Counted from the stretch's first letter, positions 9,001 through 17,304 are shown. The stretch is 64,000 bases of DNA from CAMUQR01 sp963526735 (GCA_963526735.1 CAURNU010000003.1:62001-126000); one strand, 5' to 3'. Notes: generated by a model not told the origin, from the letters alone. Made by a program: numbers and translations.

Positions 9001-9273
9001 TTATTTAACGCAAACTTGGGTGCGTGGTACGGTTTTACCGCTGAAGCGAGTTTTCTTGATTTTTTTGAACTCGACAACACCAGCTTTAGCAGCGTGGATA
9101 GTGTAGTTTCGGCTCATCAAAGTGCCTTCACCAGCGATTTTGGTTGCGCCAGTTTGACGAACAAGCACTTCACCTTCGTTAACTTTTTGACCACCGAATC
9201 GTTTGACGCCCAACCGTTGTCCAGGCGAGTCGTGGATGTTCTTACTTGAGCCACCGGCTTTAACTTTTGACAT
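9001..9273 (-). CDS. rpmA: 50S ribosomal protein bL27
   Basis: Large-subunit protein near the peptidyl transferase centre, 90 residues. The conserved segments GGSSKN, SPGQRLGVKRFGGQ, VRQTGATKI and GVVEF identify it. The N-terminus MSKVKAGGSS replaces the more usual AHKKGGGSS; there is no cleavable Firmicutes-type extension. It stands alone, without rplU (bL21) upstream. AGGAGA precedes the ATG. A GC hairpin (ACCCC/GGGGT) lies right before the ribosome binding site and could mediate feedback control (inference). Confidence 0.94.
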   Translation of the reverse strand: MSKVKAGGSSKNIHDSPGQRLGVKRFGGQKVNEGEVLVRQTGATKIAGEGTLMSRNYTIHAAKAGVVEFKKIKKTRFSGKTVPRTQVCVK

Positions 9274-9326
9274 TTATTTTCTCCTCACCCCGACTTGGGG
9301 TCTTAGTTTTTATAATAACTCGCTAT

Positions 9327-9355
9327 ATTTTACACAATTGTGGTTAAAAAGTCAA
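9327..9355 (-). promoter_or_regulatory. Promoter of rpmA
   Basis: On the minus strand, TTGACT, a 17-nt spacer, then TAAAAT (9332-9327), about 55 nt upstream of the rpmA start. Confidence 0.65.
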
Positions 9356-9404
9356 TAAAAGATTGACAATAACCCAAAAAAGCATCAATTTACGATGATA
9401 ATGC

Positions 9405-9410
9405 TATAAT
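9405..9410 (+). promoter_or_regulatory. Extended -10 promoter of the membrane protein gene at 9445
   Basis: TGC directly precedes TATAAT (9405-9410), an extended -10. The mRNA would have a leader of about 27 nt containing AAGGAG. Confidence 0.6.
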
Positions 9411-9444
9411 AAAACTATAAGTTATAAATAATAAAGGAGAATTT

Positions 9445-10212
9445 ATGTCAGACAACGTAAATCCAACTCCGGCTGCGCCAAAATCAACTGCGCCGGTATC
9501 CACGAAAATTGATTTCAAAAATATGTGGAATTTTCTGAAAAAAACTATCACTAATCCAACCGAAGCTTTGACAAAAGACATCGATGGTTTTGCTGATATC
9601 AAAAACAGTGCTATTTTAGCAGGTGTCGTGGCGCTGATCGGAGCACTCATCAATGTCATCACGGCAATGATTGTTGCTCTCAATAGCTCACGCGTAGTCA
9701 AAAGCCTCTTCGGTAGCTCCAAAACCGTTAAAGAAGGTCTCAACTGGGACGCGCTGGGAAGTGTTGAGTATGGCTCAATTATTTTTAAAGCCATCCTGGC
9801 CTATGGTTTGATTATGGCAATTGGCGCTGGTGTCTATTTTATCGCTAGCTCGGTTGTTAAAAAACAAGCTAACTTTTCAAAACTATTAGCTGTCGTCAGC
9901 ATTGCTCTGTTGTTTTATCTAGTGCTATCACAAATTGTTGGTGCTTTGATTATGAAACTCAGCGTTCAAGTCGGTATGTTTGTGGCAAAAATTGGTTTGA
10001 TTTATGCTCTCGTCTTAGCTTATGAAGGTTTGAATTTCCAGATCTTTGGTGACAAAAAAGACCAAGCCAAGATTTTCTTCAACATTGCTAGCCTGGCAGT
10101 AATTGCGGTGGTGTTTTATTACATCAACCGCGAGCTGATGACTGGCGTGACAGCGTCAAATGTCATGGATGGTCTTGACTCGCTCAAATCCCTCGAGAAG
10201 CTTTTGAAATAA
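9445..10212 (+). CDS. Yip1-like multi-pass membrane protein
   Basis: A 255-residue protein with a Pro/Ala-rich soluble N-terminus of about 50 residues and five hydrophobic segments (about residues 50-75, 108-132, 145-170, 178-196 and 210-228). The layout resembles Yip1/DUF1282-type membrane proteins of unknown role; I recognise no catalytic residues. It stands alone between its own promoter and a bidirectional terminator, with AAGGAG before the ATG, so it is probably well expressed. Confidence 0.6.
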   Translation: MSDNVNPTPAAPKSTAPVSTKIDFKNMWNFLKKTITNPTEALTKDIDGFADIKNSAILAGVVALIGALINVITAMIVALNSSRVVKSLFGSSKTVKEGLNWDALGSVEYGSIIFKAILAYGLIMAIGAGVYFIASSVVKKQANFSKLLAVVSIALLFYLVLSQIVGALIMKLSVQVGMFVAKIGLIYALVLAYEGLNFQIFGDKKDQAKIFFNIASLAVIAVVFYYINRELMTGVTASNVMDGLDSLKSLEKLLK

Positions 10213-10228
10213 CTGCATTGAATGCAAT

Positions 10229-10262
10229 AAAAACCGCCTCGGGATAACTGAGGTGGTTTTGA
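10229..10262. terminator. Bidirectional terminator
   Basis: AAAACCGCCTC (10230-10240) and GAGGTGGTTTT (10250-10260) form a long stem with A/T flanks. It lies between the convergent genes at 9445 (+) and 11441 (-). Confidence 0.85.
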
Positions 10263-10280
10263 GTTTGTGATAGTTGATTT

Positions 10281-11441
10281 TTAGATTTTACGCAAAATTA
10301 CAATACGACGAGCGACGATTTGATCATTGCGGTGATAGAGTAGACCGCGTTCATCAACGTGCCGTAATTTAACCAATTCAAAACCAAGTCGTTTGAGATA
10401 AATCGGCTTAATTAGCTCTAAGTCACGATATGAACCATCACGTCGCAACCAAGCTGGTAGGGCGAGACAAACACGAGCGCTAGTGGGTAATTGTTGATGT
10501 AAATTAGTTAAAAATCGGGTTTGTAATTGACTAATGGTGTCGGCCTCGGTGTCAATAGTGGTGTCTGATTGGATTGACTTAAACGGATAGCCAAGATAAG
10601 TTTCGCTAGCAACACAATCGACATCATTTGGCCACTGTGCTTCGGTGGCATCACCAACTAGCAACTCGGGAGCTAAATCACGATCGAGCCAAGCTAGATT
10701 CTGCTTGGTATAATCAATCATTCGAGGCTCGAGGTCGCTACCAACCACTCGAAAACCAAGCAAATGAGCTTCTTGCAAAACCACGCCCGTTCCGCAAAAC
10801 GGATCAAGTAATTTAAACTGCTGGTTAGGCGCAAACGGTGCTGGGCGTGATAAATTAATTAAAATTTGGGCTAACTTCGGTGGTAGCATGCCGACACGAG
10901 CATCACGATTCGGACGCTTACGGTCACGGTTGACGTAAGCGGTGATATTTTGGGCGCCAAGACTGCGACCGATGTAGGTTCGGCCGGCTTGTTCAACGAT
11001 AATTAATTCAAGCTTTTTGGGGCTCAGGCCGAGCTTGTTATGGTGCGAGACGGCGGTTGATAAAGCGCTAGTTTGATTGGGGACGAGGCGAATTGAGCCG
11101 GTGAAGGCTGATTTAAGCGCTAGACCAAGCTCCTGCGCCTGACATGGTTTGATGCGCGAACTGTAATAACTCACGCCAAGCGTGATTTTACCTAAATCTT
11201 GCGGTAGGGTTTTAGCATAAAACTGTACTAGGCGATTCTTGACGGTTTTAAAATCAGTGGTGTTTAACTCCAGATCAAGTTGCGCTAACTTCAAACAACC
11301 ACCGAAATGATTAATTTCAGCGTTTTTCGCCTCAATCAACACAAAATCCTTACCAACAAGCTGGAGTTTATCGGCTCCGAAATAACTCTCGAGCTCGGCC
11401 ACTGATAGCTCAGCTTGTCGTCCCAAAATCGCAATTAACAT
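10281..11441 (-). CDS. Trm11/TrmG10-like RNA methyltransferase
   Basis: A 386-residue SAM-dependent RNA methyltransferase. The N-terminal half has a THUMP-like region beginning LIAILGRQAELSVAELES, a form typical of Trm11/Trm-G10 proteins. The C-terminal Rossmann domain starts with LLDPFCGTGVVLQEAHLLG (SAM motif I) and GSDLEPRMIDYTKQNL (motif II). The expected catalytic D/N-PPY is replaced by SETYLGYP. Either the target differs or catalysis is modified. The family methylates guanosine 10 of tRNA, but the exact target here is unknown. The start is 6 nt from a TATAAT, suggesting a leaderless mRNA. Confidence 0.72.
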   Translation of the reverse strand: MLIAILGRQAELSVAELESYFGADKLQLVGKDFVLIEAKNAEINHFGGCLKLAQLDLELNTTDFKTVKNRLVQFYAKTLPQDLGKITLGVSYYSSRIKPCQAQELGLALKSAFTGSIRLVPNQTSALSTAVSHHNKLGLSPKKLELIIVEQAGRTYIGRSLGAQNITAYVNRDRKRPNRDARVGMLPPKLAQILINLSRPAPFAPNQQFKLLDPFCGTGVVLQEAHLLGFRVVGSDLEPRMIDYTKQNLAWLDRDLAPELLVGDATEAQWPNDVDCVASETYLGYPFKSIQSDTTIDTEADTISQLQTRFLTNLHQQLPTSARVCLALPAWLRRDGSYRDLELIKPIYLKRLGFELVKLRHVDERGLLYHRNDQIVARRIVILRKI

Positions 11442-11447
11442 AAGGCT

Positions 11448-11464
11448 ATTATATATGATATGAT
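11448..11464. promoter_or_regulatory. Back-to-back leaderless promoters between the RNA methyltransferase gene and xseA
   Basis: Minus strand: TATAAT (11453-11448) ends 6 nt before the ATG at 11441. Plus strand: TATGAT (11459-11464) ends 6 nt before ATG 11471. The -10 boxes are 5 bp apart, so two polymerases cannot occupy both at once. Confidence 0.55.
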
Positions 11465-11470
11465 GGTGAT

Positions 11471-12580
11471 ATGGAAGTGGGAGAACGAGTTCCGTCGCTA
11501 CCGATTTTCGGTGTGGTTGATTTTTTGGCGACGACTAATCAGATTTTAGACTACAGCTTGCCAGTGGTGCAAATTATTGGTGAGGTGTCAAGTTTTAAGA
11601 TTAATCAAGATAAGTTTATTTTTTTTGATCTCAAAGAAGACGATAGCTTGGTGAGTTGTTTTATGATGCGGTTTAAACTGCGTCAAGAGATTATTGATGG
11701 CATGAAGGTGATTATTACCGGTAAACCGAACTTGATGCGGATGGGTAAGTTCAGCATTACTGTGGACAGTGTTAAGCCTTTTGGTCATGGTGAAATTAAA
11801 AAACAGCGTGATTTATTGTTTAAAAAACTCAAAAACGAAGGCTTGTTTGATGAGGCGCGCAAGCGAGCTTTACCACGATTGCCAGAGCGAATTGGGGTGA
11901 TTTCTTCAACTGGCGCCGCTGGCTATCAGGATTTTATAAAAATTATCAACGAGCGTTGGTCGGGGTTGGAACTGGTGGTACGTTCAACTCCAGTGCAGGG
12001 CGATATGGCGGCTGATGAAATGATTAACGCCCTCGATGAGTTGAACCAGATGGATTTAGATGTGATTGTGATGATTCGTGGCGGTGGGTCACGGGATGAT
12101 TTGGCGTGTTTTGACGATGAACGGCTGGCACGGGCGATCGATGAGAGCTATTTGCCGGTGGCGACTGGTATTGGGCACGAGATTGATATCAGTCTGGCAG
12201 ATCTGGTGGCGGACTTTCGAGCGGCCACGCCGAGTCATTTAGCACAGGCAATTGTGCCGTCAAAAAAAACCGTGCTTGATGGCCTGGAGCAAGGTCTGAA
12301 ATATATTCAGGCTGATTTAGTGCAAACCTGCGATCGCCAACTCGACTGGGTTGATCAGTGCCATCTAGAAGTGTTACAGGCGCTGTTTGATAAAATTGAA
12401 CAAACCGAAAACCGGGTGTTTGAAATGGCGCGAATTCTCAAGGCGCTTAATCCTCAGCGCGTCTTGGAACGCGGTTATGCCATTGTCCGGGGAATTGTCG
12501 CCCAACAACAGTTAATTGAAATTGAGCTAAAAGATAAAATAATTGCCGCTGAGGTAAAGGAGATTTATGACAAAAAATAA
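11471..12580 (+). CDS. xseA: Exodeoxyribonuclease VII large subunit
   Basis: Catalytic subunit of ExoVII, which degrades single-stranded DNA from both ends, 369 residues. The N-terminal OB fold covers about residues 12-105 (IIGEVSSFKINQDKFIFFDLKED). The catalytic domain carries IGVISSTGAAGYQDFIKII, RGGGSRDDLACFDDERLARAI and ATGIGHEIDISLADLVADFRA, all typical of XseA. A helical stretch near 270-330 is the XseB-binding coiled coil. It is shorter than the E. coli enzyme (about 450). It overlaps xseB by 14 nt. Confidence 0.93.
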   Translation: MEVGERVPSLPIFGVVDFLATTNQILDYSLPVVQIIGEVSSFKINQDKFIFFDLKEDDSLVSCFMMRFKLRQEIIDGMKVIITGKPNLMRMGKFSITVDSVKPFGHGEIKKQRDLLFKKLKNEGLFDEARKRALPRLPERIGVISSTGAAGYQDFIKIINERWSGLELVVRSTPVQGDMAADEMINALDELNQMDLDVIVMIRGGGSRDDLACFDDERLARAIDESYLPVATGIGHEIDISLADLVADFRAATPSHLAQAIVPSKKTVLDGLEQGLKYIQADLVQTCDRQLDWVDQCHLEVLQALFDKIEQTENRVFEMARILKALNPQRVLERGYAIVRGIVAQQQLIEIELKDKIIAAEVKEIYDKK

Positions 12581-12749
12581 AACTATTAAGCAACAAATGG
12601 AAGAGATCGAAGAGATTTTAAACTGGTTCGATCAAGCCAGTGATTTTGATGTCGAGAAGGCAACTGAGAAATACCAGCAGGCCTATGAGCTACTTCAGGA
12701 ACTGCGTTTAGATTTAGAAACTAAGAAAAATCAGATTGAGGAACTGTAG
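12567..12749 (+). CDS. xseB: Exodeoxyribonuclease VII small subunit
   Basis: A 60-residue helical protein that coats the XseA coiled coil. It has the family look: EEIEEILNWFDQASDFDVEKATEKY then a second helix ELLQELRLDLETKKNQIEEL. AAAGGAG precedes the ATG, which lies inside the end of xseA, so expression is coupled to give the several-to-one subunit ratio. Confidence 0.88.
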   Translation: MTKNKTIKQQMEEIEEILNWFDQASDFDVEKATEKYQQAYELLQELRLDLETKKNQIEEL

Positions 12750-12839
12750 TAATTTGGATATTTTAAGAAAATATTATCTGGCAGAAAATAAAACAATAAA
12801 AAGTCAACCGAACAATTTTACACTGGTTGTGGAAAAAGC

Positions 12840-13379
12840 ATGAGCGAGATTTTGATGATAATTGGTGGGGTAGCGGGGGCGATGTTTTTGTTGACGGTGC
12901 TGGTTGGTGCGCCGTATGTGCCAACGCATAGTCGTCAGTTTCGTCGGCTGTTGCGTCATTTACGGCTTAATCCGCAGACCGATGTGTTGGTCGATTTAGG
13001 TGCGGGTGACGGGAAGATTGTGCGCTTGTCAGCTCCATATGTGAAATTAGCGCTGGGCTACGAAATTAATCCGGCTCTAGTGATGCTGGCAAAATTACGC
13101 ACTCATCGTTTTCAGAATGCTCGTATTCAGCTGGCTGATTTTCGTCAGATTCAGTTGCCTCCGGAAACGACTATGATTTATATATTTTCGGCTGGGACTT
13201 TTTTAAACCAGGTGATTGCGCTGATTAATCGTCATCTGCAACAAGCCAATCAGTCAGTCACGGTGATTAGTTATGGTTTTGAAATGCCATATCTCGGTCA
13301 GCCGGAGATTTATCAGGGTTTTTTGATTTATCACCTCAAGCAAAAAAGCACTAGCAAAAAACCGTCAAGCAAGGTATAA
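12840..13379 (+). CDS. Membrane-anchored FAM173-like methyltransferase
   Basis: A 179-residue protein with one N-terminal TM segment (about residues 4-22) and a short class I methyltransferase domain. The membrane-proximal APYVPTHSR, then VDLGAGDGKIVRLSA (SAM motif I) and GYEINPALVMLAKLR, match the FAM173/ATPSCKMT family. Eukaryotic members methylate a lysine on the ATP synthase c subunit at the membrane. Transfer of that substrate to this bacterium is inference. A tail of Lys/Ser follows the domain. The next gene's -10 box overlaps its stop codon. Confidence 0.65.
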   Translation: MSEILMIIGGVAGAMFLLTVLVGAPYVPTHSRQFRRLLRHLRLNPQTDVLVDLGAGDGKIVRLSAPYVKLALGYEINPALVMLAKLRTHRFQNARIQLADFRQIQLPPETTMIYIFSAGTFLNQVIALINRHLQQANQSVTVISYGFEMPYLGQPEIYQGFLIYHLKQKSTSKKPSSKV

Positions 13380-13387
13380 TCTAATTT

Positions 13388-14044
13388 ATGGAAAACGCTC
13401 AACAAAAAAATCCCAAAAACGAAGCTAACGGCTTGATGGTGATGGTAGTGGTCTTTGGACTAATCTTATTCTTGGGTCTGGTGACCATGGTGTGGATGGC
13501 AATTACTTTTGCTAATTACCGTAATAATGATGTTAATCGTCTCAAGGCAAAAGAAGAAGAATCGCGTATTGCGACTACGCAGAAGTTAGAAGCACAATTT
13601 GCCGAACTCGAAAAAACACCATATCAACAGTTTGTGGGGCCAGAAGATTTAGGGCGTGTGGCTTTTTCTTACCCTAAAACTTGGAATCAATACATTAATA
13701 AGGCCACTCAGCCATTTGAAGTGTTTTTTAATCCAAATCTAGTCCGTCCAGTGTCAGATTCGAACTCGCGCTATGCTCTGCGGATGCTAATTGAGCCAAA
13801 TGATTATGTCAAAGTTGTTGATAAATACAGTAGTTTGATTAAAAGTAATAAACTCAAACAATCGATTATTAATATCAACGGTCAGCAGTCAACCCGCCTT
13901 GATGGTCAATTTAGTGATAAGATCACTGGTTCGGCGGTGATCTTCAAAATCCGTGACAAGACGGTGACGATTCGTACCGATACTGACCAAACTCACTTGC
14001 CAGATTTTAATAAATTGATTGGCACTATCACCTTCAAAGATTAA
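13388..14044 (+). CDS. Single-pass membrane protein, unknown function
   Basis: A 218-residue protein with a short polar N-terminus, one strong TM segment (about residues 14-42), a Lys/Glu linker helix, and an extracytoplasmic domain beginning GRVAFSYPKTWNQYI. That start resembles the strand opening of PsbP/lipoprotein-like beta domains, but similarity is weak. TATAAT (13375-13380) ends 7 nt before the ATG, suggesting a leaderless mRNA made from inside the end of the methyltransferase gene. A strong terminator follows. Confidence 0.6.
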   Translation: MENAQQKNPKNEANGLMVMVVVFGLILFLGLVTMVWMAITFANYRNNDVNRLKAKEEESRIATTQKLEAQFAELEKTPYQQFVGPEDLGRVAFSYPKTWNQYINKATQPFEVFFNPNLVRPVSDSNSRYALRMLIEPNDYVKVVDKYSSLIKSNKLKQSIININGQQSTRLDGQFSDKITGSAVIFKIRDKTVTIRTDTDQTHLPDFNKLIGTITFKD

Positions 14045-14066
14045 AAAACTTACTCACTGAGGAATT

Positions 14067-14098
14067 AAAAACCGTTGTAGTAAATACAACGGTTTTTT
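14067..14098 (+). terminator. Rho-independent terminator
   Basis: ACCGTTGTA (14071-14079) pairs with TACAACGGT (14085-14093), flanked by A-run and T-run. It is strong in both directions. Confidence 0.9.
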
Positions 14099-14143
14099 AG
14101 GTGTGTTGGCGTATTGAGTCGTTCAGAGAATGATGTTTTATGC

Positions 14144-14149
14144 TACAAT
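14144..14149 (+). promoter_or_regulatory. Extended -10 for a leaderless histidine kinase transcript
   Basis: TGC plus TACAAT (14144-14149) ends 6 nt before ATG 14156, directly after the preceding terminator. Confidence 0.6.
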
Positions 14150-14155
14150 AATGAT

Positions 14156-14860
14156 ATGAATAACTCAGAGTGGAGTGTATTGGATTTGGGGCAAAATACC
14201 ATTGTGGCGCACGAGCTAAAAAGCCCATTGGCACTGATTCGTCAGATGTCGTTGTTTTTAGCGCAGAATCAACTCGAACCGGCCAAAACCCAGCGCTATT
14301 TGCAACAAATTGTTGCCACATCCGAGCGAGCCTTACGATTGACTAACGGACTGAGTCGGTTAGCCAATATTGATCAATTACCACTTAATCTTGAGCCAAT
14401 TAACGTCGCTGAGCTCTGTAAGCAAGTGGAAGTTGAGCTTAATCCGTTGTTTAAATTACATCAGAAGCGCCTATTGGTGCGTAAAAAACGTCGTCAATAT
14501 CTAGCGGTGGCCGATCATTTTTTATTGAAGTCAGTGTTAATTCAGTTTTGCGATAATGCACTGCATTATGCGGATGCGCGTCATCCAGTCAAGATCGAAA
14601 TTGCCCAAACGCAACAAGCAATTCGGGTGAGCGTCAAAGATCGCGGACCGCGCTTGCCGATTGCGGTTTGGCGTCAGCTTAATGCTAATCGTTTAGTCCC
14701 GCAGGCTATCGCTTCGCGTCCGCAGAGTAGTGGAATTGGACTATGTATCGCTCAGCAATTTGCCGAGGCAATGTCAGCACATATTGGCGCCCAGTCACAT
14801 GCTGATGGGGTAAGTTTTTATATTGATTTAATGATTTCTAATCAGTTGTCACTGTTATGA
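14156..14860 (+). CDS. Soluble histidine kinase without a sensor domain
   Basis: A 234-residue sensor-less kinase. The H-box VAHELKSPLALIRQM (His near residue 20) opens an HisKA dimerisation domain almost at the N-terminus. The ATPase domain has an N-box (FCDNALHYA), a divergent G1 box VKDRGPRLP and G2 box SSGIGLCIAQQFAEA. No membrane or sensing module is present, so it must sense through a partner or a cytoplasmic cue. The start at 14156 follows a -10 box by 6 nt. It overlaps the response regulator by 4 nt (ATGA). Confidence 0.82.
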   Translation: MNNSEWSVLDLGQNTIVAHELKSPLALIRQMSLFLAQNQLEPAKTQRYLQQIVATSERALRLTNGLSRLANIDQLPLNLEPINVAELCKQVEVELNPLFKLHQKRLLVRKKRRQYLAVADHFLLKSVLIQFCDNALHYADARHPVKIEIAQTQQAIRVSVKDRGPRLPIAVWRQLNANRLVPQAIASRPQSSGIGLCIAQQFAEAMSAHIGAQSHADGVSFYIDLMISNQLSLL

Positions 14861-15261
14861 TAAGAGCGCAAATCCCCACTGATAGCGTTTCGACAAGTGA
14901 ACTACCACTGGTGATGGTAGTGGATGATGATATATTTTTTGGGCAATTAGTGCAGGATGTGCTGGATGAATATCAAGTTGTGCTATGTACTGATGCGGTG
15001 ATGGCGTTAGAGCGACTCGATGAGCTAACGCCACAAGCAATGATTATTGATTTGTTAATGCCGGCGGCGACTGGTTTTAGCTTAATTCAGGAATTGATTT
15101 CACATGATGATCTCAATAAAATCCCGTTGATTATCTGTTCAAGCGTGGCAAATGAAGTTGACGCCGAGTTTTTGCAGGCGAGTGGCGTACAGGCGATTTT
15201 GGACAAAAACATCATTCAGCCTCGGGATTTAAAATTAACACTCAAGCGGCTTGGTGTATGA
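14857..15261 (+). CDS. Single-domain response regulator
   Basis: A 134-residue CheY-like receiver with no output domain. It has the acidic pocket VVDDDIFF, the phospho-acceptor Asp in MIIDLLMPAATGF, the switch Ser in IICSSVA and the conserved Lys in ILDKN. With the sensor-less kinase it makes a minimal two-component pair. Lacking a DNA-binding domain, it probably signals by protein contact or phosphorelay. The target is unknown. Confidence 0.85.
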   Translation: MIRAQIPTDSVSTSELPLVMVVDDDIFFGQLVQDVLDEYQVVLCTDAVMALERLDELTPQAMIIDLLMPAATGFSLIQELISHDDLNKIPLIICSSVANEVDAEFLQASGVQAILDKNIIQPRDLKLTLKRLGV

Positions 15262-15310
15262 TGTTAAAAACACAACATAATCTAAGAATTACATTGTCTA
15301 GAAGGTGGCA

Positions 15311-15991
15311 ATGAGTCAGTTTTTGCGTACACAAGCGATTATTTTACGGCGGACTAACTACGGTGAGGCTGATAAAATTATCAATTTTTTAACCACCGAC
15401 GGTCAGTTGTCGGCTGTGGCACGGGGTATTCGCAAAGCTGGCAGTAAACTCGCCGGGGCGCTTGAGCCGTTTAGCGTAGTGGAGTTGGTGCTAGTGAAAA
15501 CTCGCGGTGATTTATATCGGATTACCAGTGCTAATTTGTTGGCACATTTTGATCAAATTATCGCTTCGTATGAGCGGTTAGAACTAGGTTATTATTTTAT
15601 AAAAGTCGCCAGTCGGCTCAGTCAGGATTTAGATGGTGACTATTGGTTTGTGATTTTAAAACAAACGCTGGAAGCGCTCAATCAACCAACGATTGATATG
15701 CGCTTAATTAAGGCTTGGTTTAATTTTCAGGCGGCGATTGCGCAGGGTGAGGCTTTTAACTGGGAACTAACAGCTGATGGTCAGGCGACGCAATTGACGC
15801 AGAATTACAGCTATGACGTCGGTCAAAAAGTCTTATCTCATGATCTAAATGGACGGATTACTGGTGATGTCTTAAAGCTTATCAAAGCGTTAAATCTCTA
15901 CGACCTGCCAACAGTCGCACGCATCAAGGGTACAGAGCCATATTTAGACTTATTATTAAATGTGTCAGTGGCGCATTTGAGTTTGGAATAG
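15311..15991 (+). CDS. recO: DNA repair protein RecO
   Basis: Recombination mediator that helps load RecA onto SSB-coated DNA, 226 residues. The N-terminal OB fold is clear (LRTQAIILRRTNYGEADKI, then AVARGIRKAGSKLAGALEPF). The helical C-terminal domain lacks the four-Cys zinc site found in many RecO proteins. The ATG at 15311 follows AGAAGG; a GTG two codons earlier is possible. Confidence 0.88.
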   Translation: MSQFLRTQAIILRRTNYGEADKIINFLTTDGQLSAVARGIRKAGSKLAGALEPFSVVELVLVKTRGDLYRITSANLLAHFDQIIASYERLELGYYFIKVASRLSQDLDGDYWFVILKQTLEALNQPTIDMRLIKAWFNFQAAIAQGEAFNWELTADGQATQLTQNYSYDVGQKVLSHDLNGRITGDVLKLIKALNLYDLPTVARIKGTEPYLDLLLNVSVAHLSLE

Positions 15992-16004
15992 GATTTTGGC
16001 AAAA

Positions 16005-16031
16005 TAAAAAGCCCACCGTATATAGTGAGCC
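16005..16031 (-). terminator. Terminator for the minus-strand gene at 16545
   Basis: GCTCAC/GTGGGC stem (16030-16011 read on the minus strand) followed by a T-run on that strand. Confidence 0.6.
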
Positions 16032-16050
16032 TTATGTGTCTTATTAAAAC

Positions 16051-16545
16051 TTAGAAAGGATCGTTATTGGGGTGAGTTCCATCTTGATAAATAAAACGAG
16101 CACCTCCTCTTTTATAACTTCTGAGATTGTTAAGAAGATTTTGTGAAGCTGAGACTTCTTGAAACGACCCAATCAAAAATTTATGTTTGGGGTGATCAAT
16201 AAGGTCCATATGATACCCATTCGTATCCACAATAATCCTGAATATGTTAGTTAATTCACCGGTCTTTTGCGGCACAACCACAATATTTTGATTGTGTTTT
16301 TTCTGCAATATGCTGTGGACCGCATTCTCAATGAATCGAGGAGAATAACGATATGTTACATCCATCTCGCGACGACCGTCAGTTGAACGAACTGTTTGCA
16401 GGATTCGTGCGTGTAGAATTTTGTACACCAGGATTTCATCAGTGCGTTTAATGGTTGCAAGCTCAGCCATTAAGTTGATTTTATTATCGAGCTTGCCCTC
16501 AACACTTTCAAAATTATTGTCGTTAGCATTTTTTTTAGCAGTCAT
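16051..16545 (-). CDS. Hypothetical protein
   Basis: A 164-residue soluble protein I do not recognise. A charged N-terminus leads into mixed helix and strand, with a strand-rich middle (QNIVVVPQKTGELTNIFRII) and a basic segment RSYKRGGARF near the end. A perfect AGGAGG lies 6 nt before the ATG, the strongest ribosome binding site in this part of the window, so the protein is probably abundant. It stands alone between two terminators. No signal peptide or membrane segment is seen. Confidence 0.55.
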   Translation of the reverse strand: MTAKKNANDNNFESVEGKLDNKINLMAELATIKRTDEILVYKILHARILQTVRSTDGRREMDVTYRYSPRFIENAVHSILQKKHNQNIVVVPQKTGELTNIFRIIVDTNGYHMDLIDHPKHKFLIGSFQEVSASQNLLNNLRSYKRGGARFIYQDGTHPNNDPF

Positions 16546-16688
16546 TTTTTCCTCCTAGAAAAAATAGAGCGCGCTAGGCGCTCAAAATAGATTTAACTAT
16601 CTTAAGAGTCCCTTTGGATGTAAAAGAACTAATAAGACGCCTATATTGTATCAGAAAATGCTTATTTTGCAAGCATAAACAGTTTCAA

Positions 16689-16722
16689 AAACCACCTTGT
16701 CGCATGAGGAGAAGGTGGTTGA
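16689..16722 (-). terminator. Terminator for the helical protein gene at 17158
   Basis: AACCACCTT (16690-16698) pairs with AAGGTGGTT (16712-16720), with a T-run on the minus strand. Confidence 0.85.
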
Positions 16723-16744
16723 TGGCGATTATGAAACGCTGATT

Positions 16745-17158
16745 TTAAGCCAATTCGCGCTGTAAAACCTGCAGACCGCGCTGGAACATTGACTGGCGCT
16801 TGGTGTTAAGCTGTTGATTCATAACTAGGGCGATACGCATCAGCTGAGAGTTAGTCTCTTGTTCTTGCTTCAAAATATCAGTCAGGAGATTATCAATGTT
16901 GACCGTCTTGAGGGTGGCGTTAAACTTGCCGAATTCATCGAGCGTAATTTTAATCGCTAAATCTTTGGCCTCGAGAATATTATTAAAACCGAGCGTTACG
17001 TCACGAAAAGTAGGCTGACCGCGCTCAAAGCGCGCCAGGGCAGAATTGACTTCCCGCAAAATCTCCAAGCTAGCATAGAGTGCTGTCGCCCGAGTCTGAA
17101 CCACGGGATTTTTGGCACTAAAAAGTAGCTCTAAAAACTGTTTTAGATCTGATTTCAA
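16745..17158 (-). CDS. Hypothetical all-helical protein
   Basis: A 137-residue protein predicted to be almost wholly alpha-helical with no membrane segment or metal site. Regular leucines run through the first helix (QFLELLFS) and the last (QRGLQVLQREL). I do not recognise a family. It is transcribed alone, divergent from glyQS, and ends in its own terminator. Helical bundle proteins of this size often bind a partner or nucleic acid, but nothing in the sequence decides this. Confidence 0.5.
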   Translation of the reverse strand: MKSDLKQFLELLFSAKNPVVQTRATALYASLEILREVNSALARFERGQPTFRDVTLGFNNILEAKDLAIKITLDEFGKFNATLKTVNIDNLLTDILKQEQETNSQLMRIALVMNQQLNTKRQSMFQRGLQVLQRELA

Positions 17159-17273
17159 ATTGTTTATCCTTTTTTTGTGTTATTAATTAATAATATCTTC
17201 ATTATAGCATAATTATTATAAAAAGTCAATTATTATCCCGCGCGCAGTATCTGTAAAATTCACTCAATTCTGG

Positions 17274-17279
17274 TATAAT
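17274..17279 (+). promoter_or_regulatory. Extended -10 promoter of glyQS
   Basis: TGG plus TATAAT (17274-17279), then a short leader with CGGAG before ATG 17305. No T-box leader is present. Confidence 0.6.
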
Positions 17280-17304
17280 AAAAAGCAGAAGAAACGGAGA
17301 TAAC

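Noticed and set aside
9001..9273. Plus-strand reading frame overlapping rpmA
   Set aside because: It is the antisense shadow of a clear bL27 gene and has no start signals.
16590..16745. Mobile element or array between the two minus-strand hypothetical genes
   Set aside because: The inverted repeats there are ordinary terminator stems with T-runs.
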